Assembly (NCBI RefSeq): GCF_001866645.1
Contig: NZ_MLYP01000096.1
Location: forward strand, 1-54,840
Reading direction: 5' to 3'
Length of the DNA: 54,840 bases
DNA from: Streptomyces colonosanans
GTDB taxonomy: Bacteria; Actinomycetota; Actinomycetes; Streptomycetales; Streptomycetaceae
Shown here: piece by piece, positions 26,908 through 36,229 of the stretch
How the letters are laid out: the number at the start of each line of letters is the position of its first letter
Position numbering within the stretch: position 1 is the stretch's first letter
Notes under the pieces: model-generated
Seen by the model: only the letters and a program-made list of their open reading frames with translations
The model's database searches: none
What the model was told of the DNA's origin: nothing
Translations under genes and position numbers: made by a program

Positions 26908-28026
26908 ATGCGCGGCAGCGGAAGGGAGATCTCTCCCTCTTGGCGCACCGCGCACCGTCACTGTGTGAACGACCTGCGCGCGGATGTGCTGCGCGTCCTC
27001 GGAGTGTTCAAGGTCGCCACGGCCGACCAGATCCAGCGGCTGTCCTCGCCGCACCTGACCTACCGGCACACCCTCAAGGAAACCGCGGCCAAGCGGAAGG
27101 AAGCGCGCACCGCCTCCCACCGCGGCGCGGCAAACGACCTGCGCAGGCATGGCCTGTCCGTCGACGGCGGCCGTACTCGAGGCGGTGAAGAGGTCCGGCT
27201 GCTCACCAAGGACGGACTGGCCACCGCCGCGAACGACCTGGGCCGCGAGCCGGAGGAGATGGGCGGCATGCCCAAGAGCGCGGGCCGCTCCGGCGCCTCG
27301 CACCCCATGACGGTGAACGAGACGGTCATCGCGCTGATCCGCCCGAAGCCCGACCTGGACCTGGTCGCGAGGGAGCCGGCCGAAGTGGTTGCCGCCGCGC
27401 AGGCCGCCGTCGACGCCCCCAAAGGGATCGGAACCATCACCTCCTACGCCACCGAGGTCGCGCTCCCGGTGAAGGGCACCTGGAAGAACCCCGCGATCGG
27501 CAGCGCCCGCGCCGATGTCGTCGTGATCGCCCCGGAGGCCGGGGTGCCGCTGCTGTTCATCGAGGTCGACAACTGCACCGAGGAAGCCGTCCTGATCGGC
27601 AGGAAGTTCGACAAGTACGCCCGGTTCTTCAAGCGGTGGGAGAAGGACACCGACGGCATCGAGAAGCCGCCGTGGCGCACCCGCTGGGCCGCACCCGAGT
27701 GGGACGGATACGAGCGGGTGCACCCGCCGGTCCTGCTCGTCTTCCACCAGGCCGGCAAGCGCTCCGCCAAGAGCCAGATGACGAAGGTCGCCGACCTCAC
27801 CCGCCACCACTGGCAGGGCCGGTCGCATCGCGAGGACGCCTACCACTCCTACGACGGCTGCATCCCGATCGTGGCCACCACACTGGATCTGCTGCGCGAG
27901 CACGGACCGGCCGGGCCCGCGTTCTGGCGCTTCGGCCGCGACCACCGCGAGCCGCTGCTGGACGCGATCGGCAACCCCCGCCGGGACGCTTCCCTCGCCC
28001 GCCGCCAAGCCGCCCGGGAAGAGTAA
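26908..28026 (+). CDS. Replication-relaxation (Replic_Relax) family protein, cut short by an ochre codon
   Basis: A plasmid-type protein of 372 residues. The N-terminal HTH block ADVLRVLGVFKVATADQIQR and LSSPHLTYRHTLKETAAKRK are typical of Replic_Relax, and the C-terminal half has the family's PLLFIEVDNCTEEAVLIGRK stretch, reminiscent of nuclease-fold acidic strands. ATG 26908 or GTG 26965 could start it. The TAA at 28024-28026 is followed in the same frame by a Cys-knuckle tail that probably belonged to this protein. Confidence 0.82.
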   Translation: MRGSGREISPSWRTAHRHCVNDLRADVLRVLGVFKVATADQIQRLSSPHLTYRHTLKETAAKRKEARTASHRGAANDLRRHGLSVDGGRTRGGEEVRLLTKDGLATAANDLGREPEEMGGMPKSAGRSGASHPMTVNETVIALIRPKPDLDLVAREPAEVVAAAQAAVDAPKGIGTITSYATEVALPVKGTWKNPAIGSARADVVVIAPEAGVPLLFIEVDNCTEEAVLIGRKFDKYARFFKRWEKDTDGIEKPPWRTRWAAPEWDGYERVHPPVLLVFHQAGKRSAKSQMTKVADLTRHHWQGRSHREDAYHSYDGCIPIVATTLDLLREHGPAGPAFWRFGRDHREPLLDAIGNPRRDASLARRQAAREE

Positions 28027-28323
28027 CGGCGCCGCGCGGCGCAGGAGGCCGCGGCGCGGGAAGCGCGGCGGCCCGTGTGCGCCGACTGCAGACAGAAGTT
28101 CACCGACGGCCGGTGGAAGGCCGTGGATCGCTCCGACTGGAGCCAGCGGCTCCAGTCGCACCCGGACCGGTGCGAGGACTGCCAGAGTCGGGCCGTCGCA
28201 GCCGAGCAGCAGGCCGAAGCCGACGAACACGAGCGCCAGGAGCAGGAGCGTCTCCGCCTGGAGGCGGAGGAAGAGGCCGCCGCGCAGAAGGCTGGCGGCT
28301 GGCTGTCCCGCTTCCGCACCTGA
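28027..28323 (+). pseudogene. In-frame zinc-knuckle tail of the Replic_Relax gene
   Basis: Directly after the TAA the same frame continues RRRAAQEAAAREARR, then PVCADCRQKFTDGRWKA and CEDCQ (two CxxC pairs), a Glu-rich coiled coil and a closing GGWLSRFR. GTG 28075 could start an independent 82-residue protein, but I see no ribosome site. It is best read as the detached C-terminus of the upstream gene. Confidence 0.55.
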
Positions 28324-28414
28324 CCCGGCAAGCCGCGGCGACTGACGACGCGGGCAGGCCCAAGATGGCCCTGGGCAGGCCCGCGTTGTCGGTGGTGGCT
28401 GGAAGGCTGGTCGG

Positions 28415-28711
28415 ATGAACGGCGATGAGCAGTTACTGCGCGGCTGGGTCTACGGCCGCGACCACGACGACCCCAACCCGAGCCCGTTGCCGCACCGGAC
28501 GTACACCGCGCTCATAGGCGGCCCGCTGGACGGCCTGCTGCTGGACATCCACGGGTGGCGGACCGAGGAGGTCGACGACGGCGTGGCCCTGTCCACTGAG
28601 CTGTCGCGGTGGCCCGGCGGTCGTGCCCTGTACGACCCGCGCCCCGGCGAACCCCGCGCACAGGGGCCCGGCGTCGTATGCCGCTTCTACTACTCCGGCG
28701 ATACGCCCTGA
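28415..28711 (+). CDS. Small conserved hypothetical (plasmid-type)
   Basis: A 98-residue protein, MNGDEQLLRGWVYGRDHDDP then YTALIGGPLDGLLLDIHGW and a YDPRPGEPR end. Small streptomycete proteins with the IGGPLDGLLLD block are frequent near plasmid genes. Function unknown. It follows the Replic_Relax locus on the same strand. Confidence 0.6.
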   Translation: MNGDEQLLRGWVYGRDHDDPNPSPLPHRTYTALIGGPLDGLLLDIHGWRTEEVDDGVALSTELSRWPGGRALYDPRPGEPRAQGPGVVCRFYYSGDTP

Positions 28712-28982
28712 GCTGCGCGATCGGCGGAAAGGTGACCCAGAGGGCAGAACCTCCTCCGTTCTGCCCCGCTCTGGCCTGGCCCGAACCTCGCCAAGCTCAT
28801 CAGCATGTGTTCTCCCGCAAGGGACGCGAAGGGCTGCGCGGCCCGCTGCCGGGGAACGGGTCGCGCTCGACCCGTTTTCGCGTCGGCCAGAGCCGCCGCA
28901 CTGCCGGCAGAGCACCGGACGGTGGCGGGGGAGGGAACCGCGCGCTGTGCGGCTGGGGTTGGCGCATATTCACACGAGATGG

Positions 28983-29026
28983 AAGTCGCGAGTCGCGACT
29001 TCGCGGTATCGCTGCGTGATACCGCG
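28983..29026. promoter_or_regulatory. Two adjacent inverted repeats upstream of dnaE
   Basis: AAGTCGCGA, one base, TCGCGACTT (28983-29001) is immediately followed by CGCGGTATC, 7 nt, GATACCGCG (29002-29026). Both are perfect. They lie about 120 bp before the polymerase start in an otherwise gene-free 28712-29145 stretch, so they may be an operator pair or a transcription barrier. Confidence 0.5.
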
Positions 29027-29145
29027 AGGCCACTGGCCCTCGCTCCCAAGCAGGGTTGGAGGGGGCGCGTGTGACCGCCGATTCGATCTTGGTTGGAGGG
29101 GTAGGGTGGCGGCTTCCCACGACCGCCTTCGGAGGTGCCCGCCCG

Positions 29146-32100
29146 GTGGCTGACAGCTTTGTTCACCTGCACAATCACACCGAATACTCGATGCTCGACG
29201 GCGCGCAGAAGCTGAAGCCGATGTTCGCCGAAGTCGATCGCCAAGGCATGCCGGCCGTCGCCATGAGCGATCACGGCAACATGTTCGGTGCGTACGAGTT
29301 CCACCAGGTGTCCACAGGTTTCGAGAACGTCAAGCCGATCATCGGTATCGAGGCATACGTTGCCCCGTCCTCGCGCCGCAACCGGAAGCAGGAGTTCTGG
29401 GGGCCCGGCGGGCAGCGGGCGATGTCGGACGACGGCGAGGGCTCGAAGGACGTCTCCGGCGGTGGCCGGTTCACGCACATGACGATGTGGGCCGAGAACG
29501 TCCAGGGCCTCAAGAACCTCTTCTACCTTTCCACTGAAGCCAGCTACACGGGCCAGTTCCCGGCGGGCAAGCCCCGCATGGACATGGAGCTGATCAGCGA
29601 GCACGCCGAGGGCATCATCGCCACGACCGGTTGCCCCTCTGGTGCGATCCAGACACGGCTTCGCCTCAACCAGTACGAGGAGGCCCGCGAGGTTGCCGCC
29701 GCCTACCAGGACATCTTCGGCAAGGAGAACTATTTCCTGGAGCTGATGGACCACGGGCTGTCCATCGAGCGGGACGTACGTGACGGGCTGCTGCGTCTGG
29801 CCAAGGAGTTGAACATCCCGCTCCTGGCCACCAACGACGCGCACTACGTCCATGAGGACCAGGCGGATGCGCACGACAACCTGCTGTGTATCGGGGTCGG
29901 TAAGAACAAGGACGACCCGAAGCGGTTCCGTTTCCAGGGCTCGGGCTACTACCTCAAGACCGCGGCCGAGATGCGGGAGCTGTTCTCGGAGATGCCGGAG
30001 GCGTGCGACAACACGCTCCTGATCGCCGAGCGCATCCAGTCGTACGACAGCGTCTTCGAGAACGTCGACGAGATGCCGCAGTACCCCGACGTCCCCGATG
30101 GGGAGACTCAGGAGTCGTGGCTGCGCAAGGAGTGCCTCAAGGGCCTGGCCATGCGCTACGGCGACCCGATCCCGGCCGAGGTCACGGAGCGCTTCGAGAC
30201 CGAGATGTCGGTCATCGGCCCCATGGGCTTCTCCTCCTACTTCCTCGTCGTCGCCGACATCTGCCGCCACGCCCGCGACAACGGCATTCCCGTCGGCCCC
30301 GGCCGCGGCTCGGCCACCGGATCGATCGTCGCCTACGCGACCCGCATCACCGAGCTGTGCCCGCTCGAGCACGGCCTGCTGTTCGAGCGCTTCCTGAACC
30401 CCGAGCGCATCAACCCGCCGGACGTCGACCTCGACTTCGACGACCGCCAGCGCGACGCCATGGTCCGCTACGTCACCGACAAGTACGGCGACGAGTACAC
30501 CGCCATGGTGAACACGTTCGGCAAGATCAAGGCCAAGAACGCGATCAAGGACAGCTCGCGCATCCTCGGCTACCCGTTCTCCCACGGTGAGCGCATCACC
30601 AAGGCGCTCCCGCCGGACATCATGGGCAAGAGCATCCCGCTCGACGGCATCTTCGACCCGGAGCACCCGCGCTACGGCGAGGCCGGCGAGATCCGGCAGA
30701 TGTACGAGAACGAGCCGGACGTGAAGAAGGTCGTCGATACCGCCAAGGGTGTCGAGGGACTGACCCGCGGCACCGGTGTCCACGCCGCCGCGGTCATCCT
30801 GTCCAAGACCAAGCTGACCGAGCGCATCCCGCTGCACATGCGTGCCAAGGACGGCGTCAAGATCACCGGCTTCGACTACCCCAGTTGCGAGAACATGGGG
30901 CTGGTCAAGATGGACTTCCTGGGCCTGCGCAACCTGGGCGTCATCGACCACGCACTGAAGAACATCCGCGAGAACCGTGGCGTCAACCTGGCCACGGTCG
31001 ACCCAGGCAATGGCGACACCAGCGTCAAGGTCATCCCGCTCGACGACAAGAAGACGTTTGAGCTGCTGGGCCGCGGAGACACTTTCGGCGTGTTCCAGCT
31101 CGACGGCGGCGGCATGCGCGCGCTCCTGAAGCTCATGGAACCGACCCGATTCGAGGACATCGCGGCAGCCTTGGCCCTGTACCGGCCAGGCCCGATGGCC
31201 GCCAACGCGCACACCAACTACGCACTGCGGCAGAACGGCAAGCAGGACCCCGACCCGATCCACCCCGAGCTCAAGGAAGTCCTCGACCCGATCCTGGGCT
31301 CGACCCACCATCTGCTCATCTTCCAGGAGCAGATCATGGCCATCGCCCGGACACTGGCCGGGTACACGCTCGGCGGCGCCGACATGCTGCGCCGCGCGAT
31401 GGGCAAGAAGAAGCCCGAGGTGCTGGCCGCCGAGTGGAAGAACTTCCACGCCGGCATGACCGGCAACGACTACTCGGAAGAAGCCACCAAGGCGATCTGG
31501 GACGTCATGCTCCCGTTCTCAGGCTATGCCTTCAACAAGTCGCACACCGCCGGATACGGCCTGGTCAGCTACTGGACCGCCTACCTCAAGGCGAACTATC
31601 CGGCCGAGTACATGGCCGCCCTGCTGACCTCCGTCGGTGACGACAAGGACAAGGCTGGCATCTACCTCGCTGATGCCCGCAAGCTGGGCGTCACCGTGCT
31701 ACCACCTGACGTGAACGAGTCGGTCGCCGAGTTCACGGCCGTCGGCGACAACGTCCGCTTCGGTCTGCTGTCGGTGCGCAACGTCGGCGAGAACGTCATC
31801 GAGGCGATCATCGCCGGGCGCAAGTCCAAGGGGAAGTACACATCCTTCGCGGATTTCCTCGACAAGGTCGATCTGCCCGCGCTGAACAAGCGCGCCATCG
31901 AGTCCCTGGTCAAGGCAGGCTCGTTCGACTCCTTCGGACACACCCGCCGCGGCCTGGTGGCCGCGCACGAAATGGCCATCGACGCTGTCGTGCCGCTCAA
32001 GAAGGCCGCCGCGTACGGCCAGGACGACCTGTTCGCGGGGCTCGGCGGTGACGACGGCAGCGATGGTGCCGGCATGGGCATCGAGGTCAAGATCGGCGAA

Positions 32101-32745
32101 GAGGAATGGCCGCGCAAGCAACTCCTCGCCACCGAACGAGAGATGCTGGGCATGTACGTGTCCGCACACCCGCTGGACGGCGCCGACCACATCCTTGCCG
32201 TGAACCGCGACACCACGATCGTCGACCTGGTCTCCTCCGGGCGCACCGAGGGAACAGTTCGCCTGTCGGGCTTGATCACCAGCGTCCAGCCGAAGGTGAC
32301 CAAGCAAGGCAACGCCTGGGCAATCGTCAACCTGGCCGACCGCGACGGCACGATCGAGGTGCTGTTCTTCCCAGCCGTCCATCAACTCGTGATCGGCGCC
32401 CTGGTAGAGGACGCCGTGGTAACCGTGCAGGGCCGCATCAACGACCGAGACGGCGTGATCTCCGTCTTCGGGCAGGAGTTGCAGGCGTTGGACGTGTCCT
32501 CGGCCGAGCGGGCGGGCGCAGCCCCGGTACAGCTCACACTCCCGTACCACCGCATCAACGAGCAGTCCGTGAAAGAACTGGGCCGGATCATCGGCGCGCA
32601 CCCAGGTGAGAACCCGGTGCGACTGGCGGTACGCGGGCCCAGCAAGACCACCGTGTACCAACTTGGTTCGACAGTGGACGCCACATCGGTAGCCTCCGAC
32701 ATCAAGGGCAGTTTCGGGCAAGAGGCCTGGCAGGGCGTCGCATGA
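29146..32745 (+). CDS. dnaE: DNA polymerase III alpha subunit, full-length DnaE1-type
   Basis: A C-family replicative polymerase of 1,199 residues, the normal DnaE1 length. An N-terminal PHP domain with an intact metal-binding start (HLHNHTEYSMLDG, residues 7-19; MSDHGNMFGAYEF) suggests working proofreading, as in mycobacterial DnaE1. Palm motifs follow: GPGRGSATGS and PDVDLDFDD near 425-433 with catalytic aspartates. Then come the fingers, a tandem HhH region (LPALNKRAIESLVKAGSFDS) and an OB domain (VRLSGLITSVQPKVT). GTG 29146 has GGAGG 10 nt upstream; the frame is open a little further. The accessory setting implies a second copy besides the chromosomal gene. Its last base pairs overlap the next gene. 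Confidence 0.93.
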   Translation: MADSFVHLHNHTEYSMLDGAQKLKPMFAEVDRQGMPAVAMSDHGNMFGAYEFHQVSTGFENVKPIIGIEAYVAPSSRRNRKQEFWGPGGQRAMSDDGEGSKDVSGGGRFTHMTMWAENVQGLKNLFYLSTEASYTGQFPAGKPRMDMELISEHAEGIIATTGCPSGAIQTRLRLNQYEEAREVAAAYQDIFGKENYFLELMDHGLSIERDVRDGLLRLAKELNIPLLATNDAHYVHEDQADAHDNLLCIGVGKNKDDPKRFRFQGSGYYLKTAAEMRELFSEMPEACDNTLLIAERIQSYDSVFENVDEMPQYPDVPDGETQESWLRKECLKGLAMRYGDPIPAEVTERFETEMSVIGPMGFSSYFLVVADICRHARDNGIPVGPGRGSATGSIVAYATRITELCPLEHGLLFERFLNPERINPPDVDLDFDDRQRDAMVRYVTDKYGDEYTAMVNTFGKIKAKNAIKDSSRILGYPFSHGERITKALPPDIMGKSIPLDGIFDPEHPRYGEAGEIRQMYENEPDVKKVVDTAKGVEGLTRGTGVHAAAVILSKTKLTERIPLHMRAKDGVKITGFDYPSCENMGLVKMDFLGLRNLGVIDHALKNIRENRGVNLATVDPGNGDTSVKVIPLDDKKTFELLGRGDTFGVFQLDGGGMRALLKLMEPTRFEDIAAALALYRPGPMAANAHTNYALRQNGKQDPDPIHPELKEVLDPILGSTHHLLIFQEQIMAIARTLAGYTLGGADMLRRAMGKKKPEVLAAEWKNFHAGMTGNDYSEEATKAIWDVMLPFSGYAFNKSHTAGYGLVSYWTAYLKANYPAEYMAALLTSVGDDKDKAGIYLADARKLGVTVLPPDVNESVAEFTAVGDNVRFGLLSVRNVGENVIEAIIAGRKSKGKYTSFADFLDKVDLPALNKRAIESLVKAGSFDSFGHTRRGLVAAHEMAIDAVVPLKKAAAYGQDDLFAGLGGDDGSDGAGMGIEVKIGEEEWPRKQLLATEREMLGMYVSAHPLDGADHILAVNRDTTIVDLVSSGRTEGTVRLSGLITSVQPKVTKQGNAWAIVNLADRDGTIEVLFFPAVHQLVIGALVEDAVVTVQGRINDRDGVISVFGQELQALDVSSAERAGAAPVQLTLPYHRINEQSVKELGRIIGAHPGENPVRLAVRGPSKTTVYQLGSTVDATSVASDIKGSFGQEAWQGVA

Positions 32746-33170
32746 GCATCGAGGAGCCAGGCGAGGACGAGGCTTTACTCAAGCTGGAGGACACCCCATC
32801 GTGTCCCCATTGCGGTGGCCCCACCCTGCTCCTCGCGCGGTATCCCCAGGCATGGAAGAGCGCGCGTGGCGAGGACGTCTCCGGGATCAAAGAGGCGGTG
32901 CTGTGCGCGGCATGCGATCACGTTGATGCTGCTGCTGCCGAGCTGATTGCCCTGTTTAACCTGGACGAGCAGGTATCGCCGGAGATGGAGACCTTCGGCG
33001 GGCTGGCCGCGGCCTGGGTGGAGTCGGTGCGGCAGCGCACGGTGGACGAGACGCTGCTCCAAGAACAACACGAGCTGTGGCGGTGCGGGGAGCTTGACGG
33101 TCAAGGTTGTCCTCCTCGTCTGTGGCAGGAGAGTGTCGACGCTCTGGCTTTGGCCAACGAACAGGAGTAG
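32742..33170 (+). CDS. DUF6300 family zinc-ribbon protein
   Basis: A 142-residue protein of unknown function. A four-Cys zinc ribbon is visible: CPHCGG near residue 21 and CAACDH near 55, with LLARYPQAWKSARGEDVSGI between. ATG 32742 overlaps the dnaE stop (ATGA), so the two are translationally coupled. The family is common in Streptomyces accessory DNA. Confidence 0.75.
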   Translation: MSIEEPGEDEALLKLEDTPSCPHCGGPTLLLARYPQAWKSARGEDVSGIKEAVLCAACDHVDAAAAELIALFNLDEQVSPEMETFGGLAAAWVESVRQRTVDETLLQEQHELWRCGELDGQGCPPRLWQESVDALALANEQE

Positions 33171-33479
33171 TGACGCCGCGGCGAGTTATGACCCGGGGAC
33201 GTGCGCGCGCCCGTAGAGGCTGAACTGTTCTTGCAGAAAGAGAAGGAGGCACAGTCATCGACGGGATGCGGGAATGCTCCGGTTCGCCCTCCGGGACGCG
33301 TCGGCTTCCGACGAACCGCGGATCAGTCTGCCCGTCGGCGATCGGTGCCCGCCTCGGTGAACATCTGACCGAACCCGAGAAGCGCGACACCTGGGCAGCT
33401 GTGGTGGAGCTGCCGCTGCGTGAAGGCCTGGAGCGCCGCGAGGTTGCCCGTCACGAGTCTCGTGTCGCGGTCCTGCTGA
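33171..33479. other. Gene-free stretch before the phosphoketolase fragment
   Basis: No supported gene. A plus-strand reading (PEKRDTWAAVVELPLREGLE) looks protein-like but leads into Arg-rich sequence and matches no family I know. It may be a scrap left when the phosphoketolase N-terminus was lost. Confidence 0.4.
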
Positions 33480-33488
33480 GCCGTCCTG

Positions 33489-35504
33489 GTGGACACCGCC
33501 GCCGCCTGGCTCGCCGCCCGCGCCCTGGCAGGCACCGCCCGCCACGGCACCGTCCTGCCCGTCGTCCTCCTCAACGGCCAGAAGATGGGCTGCCCGAGCC
33601 TGCTGTCCACGCTCACCCGCGCCGAACTGGACGCCTACTTCACGGGCCTGGGCCACCGGCCCTTCTACAGCGACGGCCACAGCATCGCCCACCTGCGCCG
33701 TGCCCTCGCCGACGCCCTCGATGCCGCCTGCCCACTCGGCGCTGCCAGCCCGGGCAGCGTCCTTGTCCTGACGCTCGACAAGGGGCACGGCGCCCCCGGC
33801 CGCGTCGCGGGCCGCCCGATCGCCGGGACCCCGGCCGTCCACAAGACGCCGCTGCCGCGACCGACGCAATGCCCAGAAGAATTCACCGCTCTGCAGCGGT
33901 GGCTCACCTCCTACCGCCCCGGGCGCCTGCTGACCCCCGACGGCCGCCCGCATCCCACACTGCTTCCCGCCCTGCCCACCGCCCTCCGCCAGCAGACGCC
34001 GCTCGAACCACCGCGCGGCTGCATCGCAGCCAGCACTCACGTCGCCGACGCGACGACGGACGGCACCCTCCCACAGGCCATCCCAGCGGTGCTCCGTGCC
34101 CGCGCCGACCAGGACCCGTTCCGCGTGTTCAGCCCCGACGAACTCGCCTCCAACCGGATCGACCTGACCGACGAACACGGCCGACCCCTGCCCTGGGTGG
34201 TCGAGATCCTCAGCGAGGAGATCTGCCACGCCTGGGCCCAGGGCTACACCGAGACCGGCCGCCACGCCCTCATCGTCGGCTACGAGGCGTTCGCCCCCAT
34301 CACGGCGAGCCTCATCCAGCAGCAGCTCAAGCACCGGGCCCTGCGCCGCCATGCCCAGCTCGGCCCGCTGCCCAGCATCGTGCCCCTGCTCACCAGCCTC
34401 GGCTGGCACAACACCTACACCCACCAAAACCCCTCCCTCACCTCCGCCCTGCTGGCAAGCGGCGACCCCACCGTCCACGTCCTCACCCCCGCCGACCCCG
34501 CCCGCACGGCCGCAGCCCTCACCTTCGCCCTGCGCAAGCTCGACCGCAGCGGGTTCACCGCCCTGGACGCGGCGACCGGCGAGGTGCGGTGGACCCGCCG
34601 CAAGAGCGGGCTGCACCGGGTGGCTGCTGCCGGTTCGACCGTGCTGCTGTGGAACGACAACCGCGAGGACGGGGGGAAGATCGCCGGCGTCGACGCGCTG
34701 ACCGGGGAGCCTTTGTGGGAGGACGAATTCGAGCGGATCTGGGGCCTGCTGGTGCGCGGGGACAGGGTGATCCTGGACGCCGGGGGTAACCGCGCTCTGG
34801 AGGCCCGCACCGGTGAGGAGCTCTGGCACAAGGGGTACGGCACCCTGCTCGAACAGGGCGAGACAGGCGACGCGGCGGTCTTCCACAACTGGAACGGCCG
34901 CGCCTACCCCGAACTGTCGGTACGCGCCTCGGACTCGGGAAAGCAACTGGCCGCGATCCGCTTCCCGCAGCGGGCACTGAAACAAATCTCTGATCATCCC
35001 ACCCCCACCTTGGTCGACGGCGGCCGGGTGCTGTTCGCCGAGACCTTCGGGCGTCGCGTCCGGCTCTTCGCCCACTCCGGCCTGGAACGGGCCGAACCAC
35101 TGGCCAGCGTGCGGCTCGGCCGGTGGCGCCTCACCTCCTTCTCCGAGCGGCCGGTTTGCGTCGGCGACTGGGTGTACGCCGTCACATGGCGCCACGGGCT
35201 GTACGCCGCCGAGGCCGGCGGGCGCCGCGGTCTGCGGCGGCTGAAGGTGACCTTCGCACCGTACGGCCGGGTCGTACGGCCGACGAGAATCACTGCCGGG
35301 CCGGAGCACCTGTTCGTCACCGACGGCAAGGACGTTGCTGGGGTCCGCGACGACCGGGTGCTCTGGGTGACGGCCACGGGCGAGTACGACAGCAAGCCGT
35401 TGCCGCTCGGCGCCGACCGCGTACTGTTCGGCTCCCGAAGCAGGGATGGAAAGCAGGCCCGGCTGCACTGCGCGGACGCGGAAACCGGCCGCCGCCTTCC
35501 CTGA
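33489..35504 (+). CDS. Fusion of a truncated phosphoketolase-like region and a PQQ-type beta-propeller
   Basis: One open frame of 671 residues. Residues ~1-350 follow phosphoketolase from just after the thiamine-diphosphate GDGEAE motif: TVLPVVLLNGQKMGCPSLL, FRVFSPDELASNR, VVEILSEEICHAWAQGYTET, GRHALIVGYEAF. The N-terminal cofactor-binding ~150-180 residues are missing, and the frame meets a stop at 33477. From ~352 the sequence becomes a PQQ/BamB-like propeller with repeats such as ALDAATGEVRW, VDALTGEPLW and LEARTGEELW. The junction is near 34540. There is no signal peptide and no good ribosome site at GTG 33489. Either half alone is credible; the combined protein is unlikely to be a working phosphoketolase. 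Confidence 0.7.
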   Translation: MDTAAAWLAARALAGTARHGTVLPVVLLNGQKMGCPSLLSTLTRAELDAYFTGLGHRPFYSDGHSIAHLRRALADALDAACPLGAASPGSVLVLTLDKGHGAPGRVAGRPIAGTPAVHKTPLPRPTQCPEEFTALQRWLTSYRPGRLLTPDGRPHPTLLPALPTALRQQTPLEPPRGCIAASTHVADATTDGTLPQAIPAVLRARADQDPFRVFSPDELASNRIDLTDEHGRPLPWVVEILSEEICHAWAQGYTETGRHALIVGYEAFAPITASLIQQQLKHRALRRHAQLGPLPSIVPLLTSLGWHNTYTHQNPSLTSALLASGDPTVHVLTPADPARTAAALTFALRKLDRSGFTALDAATGEVRWTRRKSGLHRVAAAGSTVLLWNDNREDGGKIAGVDALTGEPLWEDEFERIWGLLVRGDRVILDAGGNRALEARTGEELWHKGYGTLLEQGETGDAAVFHNWNGRAYPELSVRASDSGKQLAAIRFPQRALKQISDHPTPTLVDGGRVLFAETFGRRVRLFAHSGLERAEPLASVRLGRWRLTSFSERPVCVGDWVYAVTWRHGLYAAEAGGRRGLRRLKVTFAPYGRVVRPTRITAGPEHLFVTDGKDVAGVRDDRVLWVTATGEYDSKPLPLGADRVLFGSRSRDGKQARLHCADAETGRRLP

Positions 35505-36229
35505 CAGGGTTCCGAGATCGGGTTACAGGACGATGTGCGGCCCGTCGCCCGCCAGACGTACCGATACCCCCGGTTCCAGCAGGTGCAGGCGGTTCGTCAG
35601 TGGTCACCAGACAGGGAAGGGCGCAACACGCATTTCCTGCGGATGCTGCGCGAGCACGAGAATGCGAGTGACCCAGACCACTCAAACTTCGATGGCACAC
35701 GATCAGACATCGATGACACGGAACAATCGGGCAGGAGGGATGTGGCCGGCCTGCAGTGATTCCATCTCGCTCTGGCCGCGGGTGACGGTGGCCTGGTGGA
35801 CGGCTGGTGGCCGGGCCGAGCTACCGCGGGATGGAGTTTCGGGATGGGATCGGTGAGTTCGGTGTTCTCCCTATGTCGCGGCTGGCTCTGGTCGACACCG
35901 TTGTGGGCGCCCGGGTGGCGAGCTGGCCGGGCAGTCCATAGTCATCTGCCGGCTTGGTGGTGGGCTGAAGAGGCTGCGTGCCGTGCCGCCTGTAGCAGCG
36001 CGGGTGAGAAGGCCCACCGACGCCTGCTTTGCACTGTGGTGTCTTCGCCGGGTTGTTCCGGCCCACGCCGCCGGGTTGTTTTGGCTTTGCCAGGTGTTCG
36101 ACCGGCGGGCCGCCGGTGGTTCGTGAGGAGACCGTGAAGTGATCCATCACCGTCAGCCGTTTCTGAACGCTTGTGTGGGCTGTCCGGTTCTCCGGGCATC
36201 CCAGGTCGTGTGGCGTGAGGGCGACTTGC
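35505..36229. other. Gene-free stretch of about 725 bp
   Basis: Short ORFs on both strands have composition unlike proteins (Arg/Pro/Ser-rich, no family signature). I see no repeats or RNA gene. It separates the propeller fusion from the convergent HTH operon. Confidence 0.45.

Noticed and set aside
28690..31449. Open frame of 919 codons antisense to dnaE
   Set aside because: It mirrors the codon bias of dnaE (high GC at third positions leaves few stops on the other strand), has Val/Arg/Asp-rich composition, and shows no motif. dnaE itself is certain.
33255..35468. Open frame of 737 codons antisense to the phosphoketolase-propeller fusion
   Set aside because: Gly/Val/Gln-rich shadow translation without domain signatures; the plus-strand frame has clear family motifs.
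35535..35759. 74-codon ORF in the gene-free stretch
   Set aside because: No ribosome site, mixed composition and no recognisable motif.
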